This document shows, piece by piece, positions 1 through 7,985 of a stretch of 64,000 nucleotides of DNA. This DNA is from Thermonema rossianum DSM 10300 (GTDB lineage: Bacteria > Bacteroidota > Bacteroidia > Cytophagales > Thermonemataceae). The position numbers and the translations under genes were made by a program. The stretch's first letter is position 1. Every line of letters starts with the position of its first letter. The stretch is from the NCBI RefSeq assembly GCF_000426825.1, contig NZ_AUGC01000001.1, forward strand, positions 310,001-374,000, given 5' to 3'. Under the pieces are notes generated by a model. That model had not been told where the DNA came from. It saw nothing but the letters and a program-made list of their open reading frames with translations, and made no database searches.

Positions 1-1
1 C

Positions 2-577
2 TATTCGCTCATAGACCAGCGTAAAGAAGAGGACGTAATGCAAAAGATAGAGAAGTTTCGTCGTGAAAAAGACGAAGCCTTCAAATACCGCGACGACTCG
101 CCCATAGAAAACAGGGAAGCCTTTTCTCACTTGAATTATTTTCCACCCAATGTGCAGTACCGTATCAAAGCCCGTTGGGTTCCCGTAGATGAAAACGAAG
201 CCGATTTTTTGGTGCAGATGACCGATAGCACCTTCGACCGCTTGCGCTCGGTAGCCTATGCTTTTTTTGAGTATGAAGGCAAAGAGTATCAGCTTTTATT
301 ATTTGAAAAAGAAGACAATGCCGGCTATTGGTTTTTGCCTTTTAAAGATGCTTCGAATGGCAAAGAAACCTATGAAGGCGGGCGTTATCTGGACGTGGAA
401 AAGCCCAAAGGCAACACTTTGATATTGGATTTCAACTTTGCTTACAATCCCTATTGTGCCTATAGTCCCGATTATAGTTGTCCCATTCCTCCGAAGCAGA
501 ACCATCTGGATTTTGCTATCTTGGCAGGCGAAAAGAAATTCGTAACAGCTGACAGCAGCAGTACTTCAAAGCCCTGA
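2..577 (+). CDS. DUF1684 family protein (5' end probably outside window)
   Basis: The protein carries the DUF1684 pattern: an N-terminal basic helix ending [14 protein letters not shown], then a YFPPN segment, a beta-rich core and a C-terminal block with [16 protein letters not shown] followed by a short segment ending in ILAGEKKF. The function of the family is unknown. The reading frame is open from base 2, and the residues ahead of the first ATG (base 38) look like a continuation of the basic helix, so the true start, perhaps with a signal peptide, likely lies upstream. If translation starts at 38 the product has 179 residues. It ends 4 nt before nuoC, so the two are probably cotranscribed. 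Family call good, start uncertain. Confidence 0.75.
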   Translation, partial: YSLIDQRKEEDVMQKIEKFRREKDEAFKYRDDSPIENREAFSHLNYFPPNVQYRIKARWVPVDENEADFLVQMTDSTFDRLRSVAYAFFEYEGKEYQLLLFEKEDNAGYWFLPFKDASNGKETYEGGRYLDVEKPKGNTLILDFNFAYNPYCAYSPDYSCPIPPKQNHLDFAILAGEKKFVTADSSSTSKP

Positions 578-581
578 GGAT

Positions 582-1112
582 ATGTTATTTCGCGATATAG
601 TTGCTTTGATTCGCCATTTGTTGGGCGATGACTATCTGGAAGAAGTCAACGAAGAGGCAATACAGCCCTACATAAAAGTGGCACCGGTGCGCCTGCCTAC
701 GGTTGCCCGCCTGCTCTATGAGCACAAAGACCTGTATTTCGATTATTTGGCTTGCATCACGGGCATCGACAACGGACCGGCAGCCGGCAGCATGGAAGTG
801 CTTTATCATCTTTTTTCCATTCCCTATGAACACGCTTTGGTGGTAAAGGTAGAAGTAGCACGCAACCGCGAGGGCGAGCCACTACCGGAGGTGCCCACGG
901 TCAGCGATATATGGCGCACAGCCGACTGGCACGAACGTGAAATTTACGACCTGTTGGGCATTCGCTTTACGGGGCATCCCGACTTGCGTCGCATCTTGTT
1001 GCCTGCCGACTGGCAAGGGCATCCGCTGCGCAAAGACTATCAGGCGCAAGAAACTTATCATGGCATTACGGTGAAGGCAGAAAACCCGCCGGAAGACCCA
1101 TTTCAAGCTTGA
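582..1112 (+). CDS. nuoC: NADH-quinone oxidoreductase subunit C (30 kDa)
   Basis: A 176-residue homologue of the 30-kDa subunit in the peripheral arm of respiratory complex I, which helps hold the iron-sulfur chain at the membrane. The diagnostic C-terminal signature is present at about residues 121-151: REIYDLLGI, then [10 protein letters not shown] and GHPLRKDY. The N-terminal fold (YLACITGID near residue 60) also fits. It is unfused; some bacteria fuse NuoC with NuoD. It starts 4 nt after the DUF1684 gene. The next gene downstream is an aminopeptidase and not nuoD, so the nuo genes are split here unless nuoA/B lie upstream of the window. Confidence 0.93.
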   Translation: MLFRDIVALIRHLLGDDYLEEVNEEAIQPYIKVAPVRLPTVARLLYEHKDLYFDYLACITGIDNGPAAGSMEVLYHLFSIPYEHALVVKVEVARNREGEPLPEVPTVSDIWRTADWHEREIYDLLGIRFTGHPDLRRILLPADWQGHPLRKDYQAQETYHGITVKAENPPEDPFQA

Positions 1113-1175
1113 TTTTTTACCGAAGACCATCAAAAATTTGTACTTTGTTCTTTTCAAACCAAATACCTGTCTGTT

Positions 1176-2477
1176 ATGAGATACGAACGCATTGACAACC
1201 GGCTGTTTATAGAGAACCGCCGTCGTTTGGCGGAGCGCCTGCTTCCCAATTCCATAGCTGTTTTCAACTCCAACGATATTATGCCTACCAGTGCCGACGG
1301 CACCATGCCCTTCAAGCAGAATACAGACTTGTTTTATCTGACCGGTGTGGATCAAGAAGAGACCATTTTGTTGTTATATCCGGATGCCAAGGAAGAAAAA
1401 TACCGTGAAATTTTGTTTGTGCGTGAAACCAACGAGCACATAGCCATTTGGGAAGGGCATAAGCTCACCAAAGAAGAGGCTACCGAAGTTTCCGGTATCC
1501 GCACGGTCATGTGGACTTCGGAGTTCGAAAAGGTGTTCAACACCCTGATGGGCGATGCCGAACATTTGTATTTGAATACCAACGAACATCCGCGGGCAGA
1601 AGTAGTAGTGGAAACCCGTGATGCCCGTTTCATTAAATGGTGCAAAGAACGCTATCCATTGCATAGCTATCGCCGCTTGGCGCCTATCATGCGTGACTTG
1701 CGGGCTATTAAATCCGATATTGAAATTGCCCTGATACAGAAGGCTTGCAAAATTACGGAAGCCGGTTTCCGGCGCGTGCTTCAGTTCGTGAAGCCGGGCG
1801 TAAAAGAATATGAAATCGAAGCCGAATATGCGCATGAGTTTCTGCGCCGCGGCTCGCGTGGCTTTGCTTATACGCCCATTATTGCTTCGGGGGCCAATGC
1901 CTGCGTGTTGCATTACATAGACAACGACCAAGTGTGCCAAGATGGCGACCTGTTGTTGATGGACGTGGGGGCAGAGTATGCCAACTATGCCTCCGATATG
2001 ACCCGCACTATTCCGGTGAATGGACGCTTTACGCCCCGCCAACGTCAAGTATATGACGCGGTATTGCGCGTGATGCGCGGGGCTATGGATATGCTGCGCC
2101 CCGGCAACACCTTGGATGAGTACCATGCCGCCGTGGGCGAATTGATGACCAAAGAGCTCGTGGATTTGGGCTTGTTGACCATGGACGAAGTGAAAAACCA
2201 AAACCCCGATTGGCCTGCTTACAAAAAGTACTTCATGCATGGTACCTCGCACCACCTGGGCTTGGACGTGCACGATGTGGGCGACAAATACCGCAAGTTT
2301 GAACCGGGTATGGTATTTACCTGTGAACCGGGCATCTATATCCGTGAAGAAGGGCTTGGCATTCGTTTGGAAAACGATGTGGTCATTACCGGAAACGGCT
2401 TGCTTGACCTGATGGCTGACATCCCTATAGAAGCCGAGGAAATAGAAGAATTGATGAACGCTTCGGTGAAGGCATAA
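1176..2477 (+). CDS. pepP: Xaa-Pro aminopeptidase (aminopeptidase P, M24B)
   Basis: A 433-residue cytosolic metallopeptidase that removes an N-terminal residue preceding proline. Residues about 1-170 form the creatinase-like N-terminal domain and the rest is the pita-bread M24 fold. The five expected metal ligands are visible: D263 (MDVGAEY), D274 (SDMTRT), H359 (HGTSHHLGLDVHD), E384 (TCEPGIYI) and E399 (IRLENDVV). No signal peptide is seen. It is separated from nuoC by 63 nt and followed by its own hairpin terminator, so it probably ends the transcript. The length and motif order match PepP rather than the smaller methionine aminopeptidases. Confidence 0.95.
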   Translation: MRYERIDNRLFIENRRRLAERLLPNSIAVFNSNDIMPTSADGTMPFKQNTDLFYLTGVDQEETILLLYPDAKEEKYREILFVRETNEHIAIWEGHKLTKEEATEVSGIRTVMWTSEFEKVFNTLMGDAEHLYLNTNEHPRAEVVVETRDARFIKWCKERYPLHSYRRLAPIMRDLRAIKSDIEIALIQKACKITEAGFRRVLQFVKPGVKEYEIEAEYAHEFLRRGSRGFAYTPIIASGANACVLHYIDNDQVCQDGDLLLMDVGAEYANYASDMTRTIPVNGRFTPRQRQVYDAVLRVMRGAMDMLRPGNTLDEYHAAVGELMTKELVDLGLLTMDEVKNQNPDWPAYKKYFMHGTSHHLGLDVHDVGDKYRKFEPGMVFTCEPGIYIREEGLGIRLENDVVITGNGLLDLMADIPIEAEEIEELMNASVKA

Positions 2478-2499
2478 AACCTGATAAACACCGGAGGAA

Positions 2500-2530
2500 A
2501 GCGGCACAATCCAAAAGTGCCGCTTTTTTT
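2500..2530 (+). terminator. Rho-independent terminator after pepP
   Basis: The stem AGCGGCAC / GTGCCGCT (2500-2507 with 2517-2524) has a 9-nt loop and is followed directly by a run of T to 2530. It lies 22 nt after the pepP stop codon. Confidence 0.85.
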
Positions 2531-2589
2531 GTTCTTGAAAAGAAAATCTAAGCTAAAAGTAGATGAGGTTTTACACTTCCGGAACTCTC

Positions 2590-2682
2590 TTTATCATTTC
2601 GAACGTTAGCGAGAAATCTATTTGCTTTTTGTGGCATAGTTTGATGAGAGCTCTCACTCGCTTTGCTCGTTCGAGATGACAA
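2590..2682. repeat. REP/BIME-like palindromic intergenic element
   Basis: The left arm reads TCATTTCGAACG (2594-2605) followed by GAGAAATCT; the right arm, GCTCGTTCGAGATGAC (2665-2680), is its imperfect reverse complement. Outer flanks (GAACTCTC before, GAGGTTCGGAATGAT after) extend the symmetry. A related copy of the left arm (GTCATTTCGAAC, then GAGAGAAATC) occurs near 38716. Elements of this type are known as dispersed non-coding repeats in Bacteroidota genomes. It sits between convergent genes and contains no credible ORF; with the two flanking terminators it accounts for most of the 2478-2827 gap. Confidence 0.6.
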
Positions 2683-2771
2683 GCTGCGTGAGGTTCGGAA
2701 TGATAACCGGTGTTTTTCCCGGCATCTCTCATTGAGTAGTACTACCAAGCAAGTATATTGTTCTCTACAAC

Positions 2772-2805
2772 AAAAAAAGCTGCCCCCACAGAGGCAGCTT
2801 TTTTA
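2772..2805 (-). terminator. Terminator of the beta-barrel gene (bidirectional)
   Basis: AAAAAAGCTGCC pairs with GGCAGCTTTTTT around an 8-nt loop. On the minus strand the stem is followed by a T run, 23 nt after the stop of the beta-barrel gene. The A/T symmetry means it may also stop plus-strand transcripts. Confidence 0.85.
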
Positions 2806-2827
2806 AAGGATGGATGCTTTTCAGGGA

Positions 2828-3457
2828 TTATTGACCCAAAGGAATAGCATAACCTACGGTGATGGCAATGTTGCGGTTCTTAGAGAAGTTGTCGCTGTCG
2901 CCACCGGGCTGAATGTTAGACAAGCCCAAGCCATAGCGGGCGTCCAACACCAACTTGCCTGAACCTACTTCGAAGCCGTAGCCCAAACCAAAGTACATAC
3001 CGAAATCAGTGGGTTTTACGTCATCTTCTGCTTCGTCTGTACCGATGTTCAGGTCTGCTTCGATTGAGGCGCTGCCGTCATCAATTTTTGCTTTGCCACC
3101 CAAAGCAATACCCAAGTAAGGACCGGCACCTACATAGAAGCCGCCGAAATGAGCACGTGCCATCACAGGGATTTCCAAGTAGTTGATAGTGGCAGAGCTT
3201 GTGAGTCCATTGCTTTTTTCTTCACCACCTTTCTGGATGTAAAGCAACTCGGGTTGTACAGAGAACTGGTCAGATACGCTGATGGGAGCAGCTACACCAA
3301 AGGCAAAGCCGGTTTTCATGTCAGTCTTATCTGATTCCCCGGCAGATTTGTACGCAGTGCTGGCCAATGAAACGCCGGCTTTGGGCATGATAGAGATTTG
3401 TGCTTGTGCGCCAAAGAACAGGGCTCCGGCTGCGAGTGTCAACAATAACTTTTTCAT
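2828..3457 (-). CDS. Porin-family outer membrane beta-barrel protein
   Basis: A 209-residue exported protein. An ATG at 3457 gives a clean signal peptide (MKKLLLTLAAGALFFGAQAQ, cleavage after AQA). An upstream ATG at 3484 would add nine residues that spoil the signal, so it was not used. The mature part alternates polar and hydrophobic residues with glycine-rich turns (GAGPYLGIALGGKAK, GMYFGLGYGFEVGSGKLVLDARYGLG) and ends in a hydrophobic strand, typical of the small beta-barrel/PorT-like proteins of Bacteroidota. Ligand and role cannot be told from sequence. It appears monocistronic with its own terminator. Confidence 0.8.
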   Translation of the reverse strand: MKKLLLTLAAGALFFGAQAQISIMPKAGVSLASTAYKSAGESDKTDMKTGFAFGVAAPISVSDQFSVQPELLYIQKGGEEKSNGLTSSATINYLEIPVMARAHFGGFYVGAGPYLGIALGGKAKIDDGSASIEADLNIGTDEAEDDVKPTDFGMYFGLGYGFEVGSGKLVLDARYGLGLSNIQPGGDSDNFSKNRNIAITVGYAIPLGQ

Positions 3458-3639
3458 AGTTCTGATGAGTTTTAAGTGAAACATTAAAACTGACGCTCAT
3501 TAACGAACGCATGTAGTATCATTACAAAGTGCGTGCCAAACTGCAAGGGCTGAGGAGGGCTTTTGAGGGTGGATTTTACTGCGCAGTAGAGTCGTTTGTG
3601 TTACCTTTGATTTGCGAAATTAAATTTTAAAAAAACGGC

Positions 3640-3981
3640 TTATAGGCTTAACTCCCGGCTTGGGTCCCAAAAAACCATGTCGAAATTTTGCACGCGGTCG
3701 TTTTCTACTTGAATGCCTTCTTGGCGCAATAGTTCTGCCATACGGTCAGGGCTGCCAAAATAGCGCTTTCCGGTGAGCTCCCCACGGCGGTTGACTACCC
3801 GGTGGGCAGGTATGTCCGGCAAGGCTGCGGCGTGGTTGAGTGCCCAGCCTACCATGCGCGCCCCCGAACGCAGTCCCAAATAGTGGGCAATGGCGCCGTA
3901 GGTACTTACCCGGCCACGTGGGATACACCGGACCACTGCATACACATCGTTGAAAAATGAATGTTTTTCGTGCTGTTTCAT
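3640..3981 (-). CDS. Alkyltransferase-like protein (MGMT family, no catalytic Cys)
   Basis: A 113-residue protein with the C-terminal fold of O6-methylguanine-DNA methyltransferase: the helix-turn-helix RGRVSTYGAIAHYLG, the arginine finger GARMVGWAL and the active-site region. The methyltransferase PCHR box reads PAHR (residues 58-61), so the alkyl-accepting cysteine is replaced by alanine. Such proteins (ATLs; E. coli has PWHR) bind and flip alkylated guanines and hand them to nucleotide excision repair instead of repairing them. It starts 13 nt after the recR stop, suggesting a recR-ATL repair operon. The ATG at 3981 was preferred because upstream codons would overlap recR. Confidence 0.88.
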   Translation of the reverse strand: MKQHEKHSFFNDVYAVVRCIPRGRVSTYGAIAHYLGLRSGARMVGWALNHAAALPDIPAHRVVNRRGELTGKRYFGSPDRMAELLRQEGIQVENDRVQNFDMVFWDPSRELSL

Positions 3982-3994
3982 TGCGCAGTGTAGT

Positions 3995-4594
3995 TTAAAA
4001 CTCCACGCGCCCGAGCAGGCTGCGTGCCAAGGTGAGTTCATCAGTAAATTCCAGTTCGCTGCCTATGGGCACGCCACGTGCCAAGGCCGTTACTTTTACC
4101 TGCAGTTCTTTGAGACGCTTGGTCAGATAAAAAGCGGTAGTGTCTCCTTCCATGGTAGAGCTGAGTGCCAGTATGACTTCTTCCACCTTGTGCTTCTGTA
4201 CACGCTGTAGCAAGCTTTCTATGTGAATATCTTGTGGACCGACGCCATCAATAGGCGAAATCAAGCCGCCCAACACATGATATAAGCCTTGATAATGGCC
4301 GGTGCGCTCGATGGCGGCAATGTCTTTGAAATGCTCCACTACGCAGATGGTTTCGCGGTGGCGCCGCGGGTCGCTGCACAGGCTGCATATTGCTTCATCG
4401 GCAATGTTATGGCACTCTTTACAATATTGAATGTGGTCGCGCAGTTGAAGCAGCGCTTCTGCCAGCTGATGGGTTTGCCGGGGTTCTTGTTTGAGCAAAT
4501 GCAAAACGATGCGCAAGGCCGATTTTTTTCCTATGCCCGGCAGCTTGGCTATTTCCTCCACTGCACGTTCTATAAGCTTCGAAGAGTAATGCAT
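3995..4594 (-). CDS. recR: Recombination mediator protein RecR
   Basis: A 199-residue protein that with RecF/RecO loads RecA onto gapped DNA coated with SSB. An N-terminal helix-hairpin-helix (KLPGIGKKSALRIVLHLL, residues 17-34) is followed by a four-cysteine zinc finger (C58, C61, C70, C73) and a Toprim domain (ICVVEHFKDIAAIE, then YHVLGGLISPIDGVGP). Length and domain order are standard. It lies 93 nt downstream of clpS but beyond a strong hairpin, so it is probably expressed partly independently, together with the alkyltransferase-like gene behind it. Confidence 0.95.
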   Translation of the reverse strand: MHYSSKLIERAVEEIAKLPGIGKKSALRIVLHLLKQEPRQTHQLAEALLQLRDHIQYCKECHNIADEAICSLCSDPRRHRETICVVEHFKDIAAIERTGHYQGLYHVLGGLISPIDGVGPQDIHIESLLQRVQKHKVEEVILALSSTMEGDTTAFYLTKRLKELQVKVTALARGVPIGSELEFTDELTLARSLLGRVEF

Positions 4595-4623
4595 AAGGCA
4601 ATGTCTTTGGCATACAAAAATAT

Positions 4624-4661
4624 AAAAGCTTGGTTGAACGGAAGGGTTCAGCCAAGCTTTT
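4624..4661 (-). terminator. Hairpin terminator between clpS and recR
   Basis: AAAAGCTTGG (4624-4633) pairs with CCAAGCTTTT (4652-4661), and the inner arms GTTGAAC/GTTCAGC extend the stem. On the minus strand it ends in a short T run interrupted by A. It follows the clpS stop by 27 nt and probably reduces read-through into recR. Confidence 0.75.
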
Positions 4662-4687
4662 GCAGAATAAAACCGGCAGCGGCGTGG

Positions 4688-4975
4688 TTATACCACTTCG
4701 GCTTGAATGCCCCGGTCGCAAATGGCTTGCCGCATGGGCACCAGTTCGTCCCAACTGCCTTTCTTTACCGAGCATTTGCCTTTGAAGTGGATGATCCAAG
4801 TGCACTGCTCGGCTTGCTCGGGGGTATGTTTACATACTTCAATCAAGGTCTGAATGACATGGTCAAAAGTGTTTACATCGTCATTGAAAACGACCAAATC
4901 GTGCACCTCTTCTTCTACAATAACTGTGTCCAGCTCTTCAAATACGGCGGGTGTTTCTTTGGTTAAGCTACTCAT
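4688..4975 (-). CDS. clpS: ATP-dependent Clp protease adaptor ClpS
   Basis: A 95-residue homologue of ClpS, which delivers N-degron substrates to ClpA/ClpC-type unfoldases. The recognisable core is LVVFNDDVNTFDHVIQTLIEVCKHTPEQAEQ followed by a partner strand ending GIQAEVV; the NDD turn and the following helix correspond to the substrate pocket. The start ATG at 4975 is supported by the promoter: a TACATTTG -7 element at 5004-4997 puts the transcript start downstream of the alternative TTG at 4999. clpX and clpP are elsewhere in this window (24.5-26.5 kb); a ClpA/ClpC partner is not in the window. Confidence 0.9.
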   Translation of the reverse strand: MSSLTKETPAVFEELDTVIVEEEVHDLVVFNDDVNTFDHVIQTLIEVCKHTPEQAEQCTWIIHFKGKCSVKKGSWDELVPMRQAICDRGIQAEVV

Positions 4976-4996
4976 ATTCAATGTGTTTTTGTTAGT

Positions 4997-5027
4997 CAAA
5001 TGTAAAAAAAGCCGGCCATATATGCAA
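4997..5027 (-). promoter_or_regulatory. Bacteroidota-type promoter for clpS
   Basis: On the minus strand a TTG (5027-5025) is followed after 20 nt by TACATTTG (5004-4997), matching the -33/-7 consensus of the Bacteroidota primary sigma factor. The predicted transcript start near 4990 is about 15 nt upstream of the clpS ATG. Confidence 0.6.
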
Positions 5028-5094
5028 GCTTTTTATATGGAAACACAAAAGTGCGTATTTTTATTAGTTTAGTCCCTGCAAAAACAAGTTTTTT

Positions 5095-6546
5095 ATGAGT
5101 GCACACTGGATTTTACTGGTTTTACTACTGTATTTTGGTGTTTTGATGCTTATTGGTTATCTGACAGGCAAGCAAGCCGACAGCTACGATTTTTTTGTGG
5201 CACGCCGGCAGTCGCCTTGGTATGTGGTGGCTTTTGGCATGATAGGGGCTTCGCTGTCAGGCGTTACTTTTGTGTCGGTGCCCGGCTGGGTGGGTACTTC
5301 GGCATTCTCCTACTTTCAAATGGTACTGGGCTATTTGCTGGGCTATGCCGTGATTGCTTTTGTGCTTTTGCCGCTGTATTACCGCCTCAATTTGGTGTCT
5401 ATTTACAGTTACCTGCAAGAGCGTATCGGAGAGCGGGCTTATAAAACAGGGGCGGCTTTCTTCCTTTTATCACGTACTATAGGCGCGGCATTCCGCCTCT
5501 ACTTGGTTGCCTTGGTTTTGCATGTAGGCATTTTCCGGCAGTGGGGGCTTTCGTTTGGCTTGACCACGCTGGTAAGCTTGCTTCTCATTTGGCTTTACAC
5601 GGCACGGGGCGGCATCAAAACCATCGTGTGGACTGACACCCTGCAGACTACCTTCATGCTTCTGGCAGTGGTATTTACCATTTGGTTTATTAAGGAAGAT
5701 TTGGGATGGAGTTGGACAGAGCTAAGTGAACGCTTGTCGAAAGATGCGCGCAGTCAGGTCTTTTTTTGGGATAATTGGAAAGACGGCAAATTTTTCTGGA
5801 AGCAGTTCATTGCCGGGGCTTTCATAGCCATTGTCATGACCGGTTTGGACCAAGACATGATGCAGAAAAACTTGAGTTGCCGCACATTGCGTGATGCGCA
5901 AAAAAACATGATTACTTTTAGCTGGATACTGCTGCCGGTCAATTGGCTTTTTTTGACATTGGGCTTGCTGCTGTATGTGTATGCCGAAACGCACGGGCTG
6001 CCTATGCCTGCCAAGTCAGACATGTTGTATCCGACTTTAGCATTTAATCATTTTCATTGGACGGCAGCCCTCTTTTTTTTGTTGGGTATTACGGCAGCGG
6101 CTTATTCAAGTGCCGATTCGGCTTTGACTGCCCTCACTACTTCTTTTTGTATAGACATACTCGATTTTGAAAAAATAAAAGACAAGGACAAACAGGAGCG
6201 TCTGCGCCGTCGTGTACACATAGGCATTACGGCTTTGCTTTGGTTGGTGATTATGGTTTTCCACCGCCTGAACGACGAAAGTGTAATAAGCGCTATATTC
6301 AAAGCGGCCGGCTACACCTATGGACCACTCTTGGGAATGTATGCTTTCGGTTTGCTTACCCGCCGCCGTACCAACGACAAGCTGGTGCCGTGGATTGCCA
6401 TTGCCGCGCCTTTTATCACTTGGGGCATTGCCGAAAACAGCGAACGCTGGTTCAACGGATACCAGTTTGGCTATGAGTTGTTGTTGCTTAATGGTCTGCT
6501 TTGTTTTGTGGGTCTGTGGATGGCGAGTCGTCGAGCAGCTGTCTGA
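5095..6546 (+). CDS. Sodium:solute symporter (SSS family)
   Basis: A 483-residue polytopic inner-membrane protein with about 12-13 hydrophobic segments. The start (YFGVLMLIGYLTGKQADSYDFFVARRQSPWYVVAFGMIGASLSGVTFVSVPG) is the classic SSSF opening, with the unwound first helix and its serines that bind sodium. A conserved loop (TARGGIKTIVWTDTLQT) and the helix with AAAYSSADSALTALTTSF also fit. Substrate cannot be told; candidates are sugars, sialic acid, proline or other organic acids. Its last 59 bases overlap the 3' end of menE on the other strand. It is divergent from clpS across 119 nt. Confidence 0.92.
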   Translation: MSAHWILLVLLLYFGVLMLIGYLTGKQADSYDFFVARRQSPWYVVAFGMIGASLSGVTFVSVPGWVGTSAFSYFQMVLGYLLGYAVIAFVLLPLYYRLNLVSIYSYLQERIGERAYKTGAAFFLLSRTIGAAFRLYLVALVLHVGIFRQWGLSFGLTTLVSLLLIWLYTARGGIKTIVWTDTLQTTFMLLAVVFTIWFIKEDLGWSWTELSERLSKDARSQVFFWDNWKDGKFFWKQFIAGAFIAIVMTGLDQDMMQKNLSCRTLRDAQKNMITFSWILLPVNWLFLTLGLLLYVYAETHGLPMPAKSDMLYPTLAFNHFHWTAALFFLLGITAAAYSSADSALTALTTSFCIDILDFEKIKDKDKQERLRRRVHIGITALLWLVIMVFHRLNDESVISAIFKAAGYTYGPLLGMYAFGLLTRRRTNDKLVPWIAIAAPFITWGIAENSERWFNGYQFGYELLLLNGLLCFVGLWMASRRAAV

Positions 6547-7594
6547 GTATTTTGCCGGAAGGGCTCTGTGGAATATATGCTTGATAAAGCACGGCTTTGG
6601 GCGCTTTGTAGTGCTCCATACGCTGCCGCAGGGCTTGTAGCAATTGTTCTTCGGCAGCTTTGGTCAAGCTTTTCTCCGGGAACACCAGTACAAGTTTTTG
6701 ACCTAAGAGCGGGTCGGGAATGCCCGTCGCGAAGAAAGGGCACCGGATACTCATCTCTTCCAGCAGGCGGGCAGTGGCTTCTTCTACCTGTTCTATTTGT
6801 ATTTTGATGCCCCCGCTGTTGATGACATTGTCGATGCGCCCGAGCCACTCGAAGTGGGTAGCATCGTGCAGGCGGACGCGGTCATTAGTAACCAAAGGGG
6901 GGAGATGCGGCGTATGCACCACCAGGCACTGCCGTTTGTCGCAGCTGAAATGCACCCCGGGCATGGCTTCGTACAGAGGCTTTCCCAAAGGACGCAAAGC
7001 CACGTGCGAGGCTGTTTCAGTCATGCCATACGTTTGAACCATGCGGGCTTGTAGAGGCAATAGCTGCTTTTCCAAATGCTTCGAAAGCGGTGCACCGCCA
7101 ATCAATATGCCTTTGGCTTGTTTTAAAGAGGCAAGCAGCCGGGGGGCTTCGTGCAACATGCTTTGCAGCTGCATGGGCACAAAAGCGTAAAAGTCGAACT
7201 GCTTGCCGGGAATTTCACTCAAGGGCAAGCGCGAAGGGGCTTGCACATAGGCATGCAGCTGCCCTTCCATGGCGCGCACCAGCATCATGGCACCGCCCAC
7301 AAATGCAATATTCATATTGACCAGGAGGCTATCGCCTTTTTGTAGTCCGAAATATTGAAGTGTATTGCGGGCACTCCATGCCATGAGCCGGCGGGAGAGC
7401 TTTATGCGCTTGGGGGTGCCCGTAGAGCCCGAAGTGTGAAAAGTAAAATGGGCGGTGCCCTTCAGCCAGTGATGGCAAAAATGAATGGCTTGTCGTTCGT
7501 AATCATCAAGATCGCCGGGAAGGGAAGACAGGTGCCGGCAAGCCGCGAACGGAATAAAATGATGACGGATATGTAAGCCTCCTTCCGTAGTCAT
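6488..7594 (-). CDS. menE: AMP-binding enzyme, probable o-succinylbenzoate-CoA ligase (MenE)
   Basis: A 368-residue acyl-CoA synthetase of the ANL superfamily. The P-loop motif FHTSGSTGTPKRIKLS lies near residues 53-68, an adenylate-binding VQTYGMTETASHVALR near 185, and the C-terminal PSGKILR carries the catalytic lysine near residue 347. The short length and short linker fit MenE, which activates o-succinylbenzoate in menaquinone synthesis, better than longer fatty-acyl ligases; substrate is inferred. No other men gene is in the window. It begins 4 nt after the small gene upstream, and its end overlaps the symporter gene by 59 nt. Confidence 0.8.
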   Translation of the reverse strand: MTTEGGLHIRHHFIPFAACRHLSSLPGDLDDYERQAIHFCHHWLKGTAHFTFHTSGSTGTPKRIKLSRRLMAWSARNTLQYFGLQKGDSLLVNMNIAFVGGAMMLVRAMEGQLHAYVQAPSRLPLSEIPGKQFDFYAFVPMQLQSMLHEAPRLLASLKQAKGILIGGAPLSKHLEKQLLPLQARMVQTYGMTETASHVALRPLGKPLYEAMPGVHFSCDKRQCLVVHTPHLPPLVTNDRVRLHDATHFEWLGRIDNVINSGGIKIQIEQVEEATARLLEEMSIRCPFFATGIPDPLLGQKLVLVFPEKSLTKAAEEQLLQALRQRMEHYKAPKAVLYQAYIPQSPSGKILRQLLDDSPSTDPQNKADH

Positions 7595-7598
7595 GGGG

Positions 7599-7826
7599 TT
7601 AGTTGGGGTTGGCTATGGCGTAAATATAAAACCTGCTGGCATTGAATACCTCATCTTCGGCAAGAGGAATTTCCAACAGGCGGTACCCTACTACTTGCCC
7701 ATTGACCTCCAGTACTTTCACTACGGTGTACAGCTGATTGGGGGTTACACCGAATTCTTCCAGGTTGCGCAAGTCATGCATGCGCACAGTGAAAGGAACG
7801 GGGGGAAGTTCAGCAAGCTTTTTCAT
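7599..7826 (-). CDS. Small conserved-looking protein coupled to menE
   Basis: A 75-residue protein I do not recognise. Starting at ATG 7826 it reads MKKLAELPPVPFTVRMHDL and contains a likely small beta-rich fold (LYTVVKVLEVNGQVVGYRLLEIP) ending FYIYAIANPN. There is no signal peptide, membrane helix or cysteine. Its stop lies 4 nt before the menE start, so the two genes are almost certainly translated from one mRNA. A role alongside menaquinone synthesis is only suggested by position. A further ATG at 7835 would add three residues. Confidence 0.6.
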   Translation of the reverse strand: MKKLAELPPVPFTVRMHDLRNLEEFGVTPNQLYTVVKVLEVNGQVVGYRLLEIPLAEDEVFNASRFYIYAIANPN

Positions 7827-7985
7827 GATTCTCAAAAGTTATAGCAGTTTTCATCTTTTTGTTCCTCTAAATAACAAAAGGTTAGGGCTCTGTGTACCCT
7901 GTCCGCCCGGCGGGCAATGTAAGATTGACAGGCATAGACATTCGCCAAAAACGCAGGAACAAATGTGGGTAGTAGCAGCATAAGC

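Noticed and set aside
1374-2507. Long reverse-strand ORF opposite pepP
   Set aside because: It is the complement of a well-supported aminopeptidase gene, and its translation shows no domain or plausible start; long antisense ORFs are common in such codon use.
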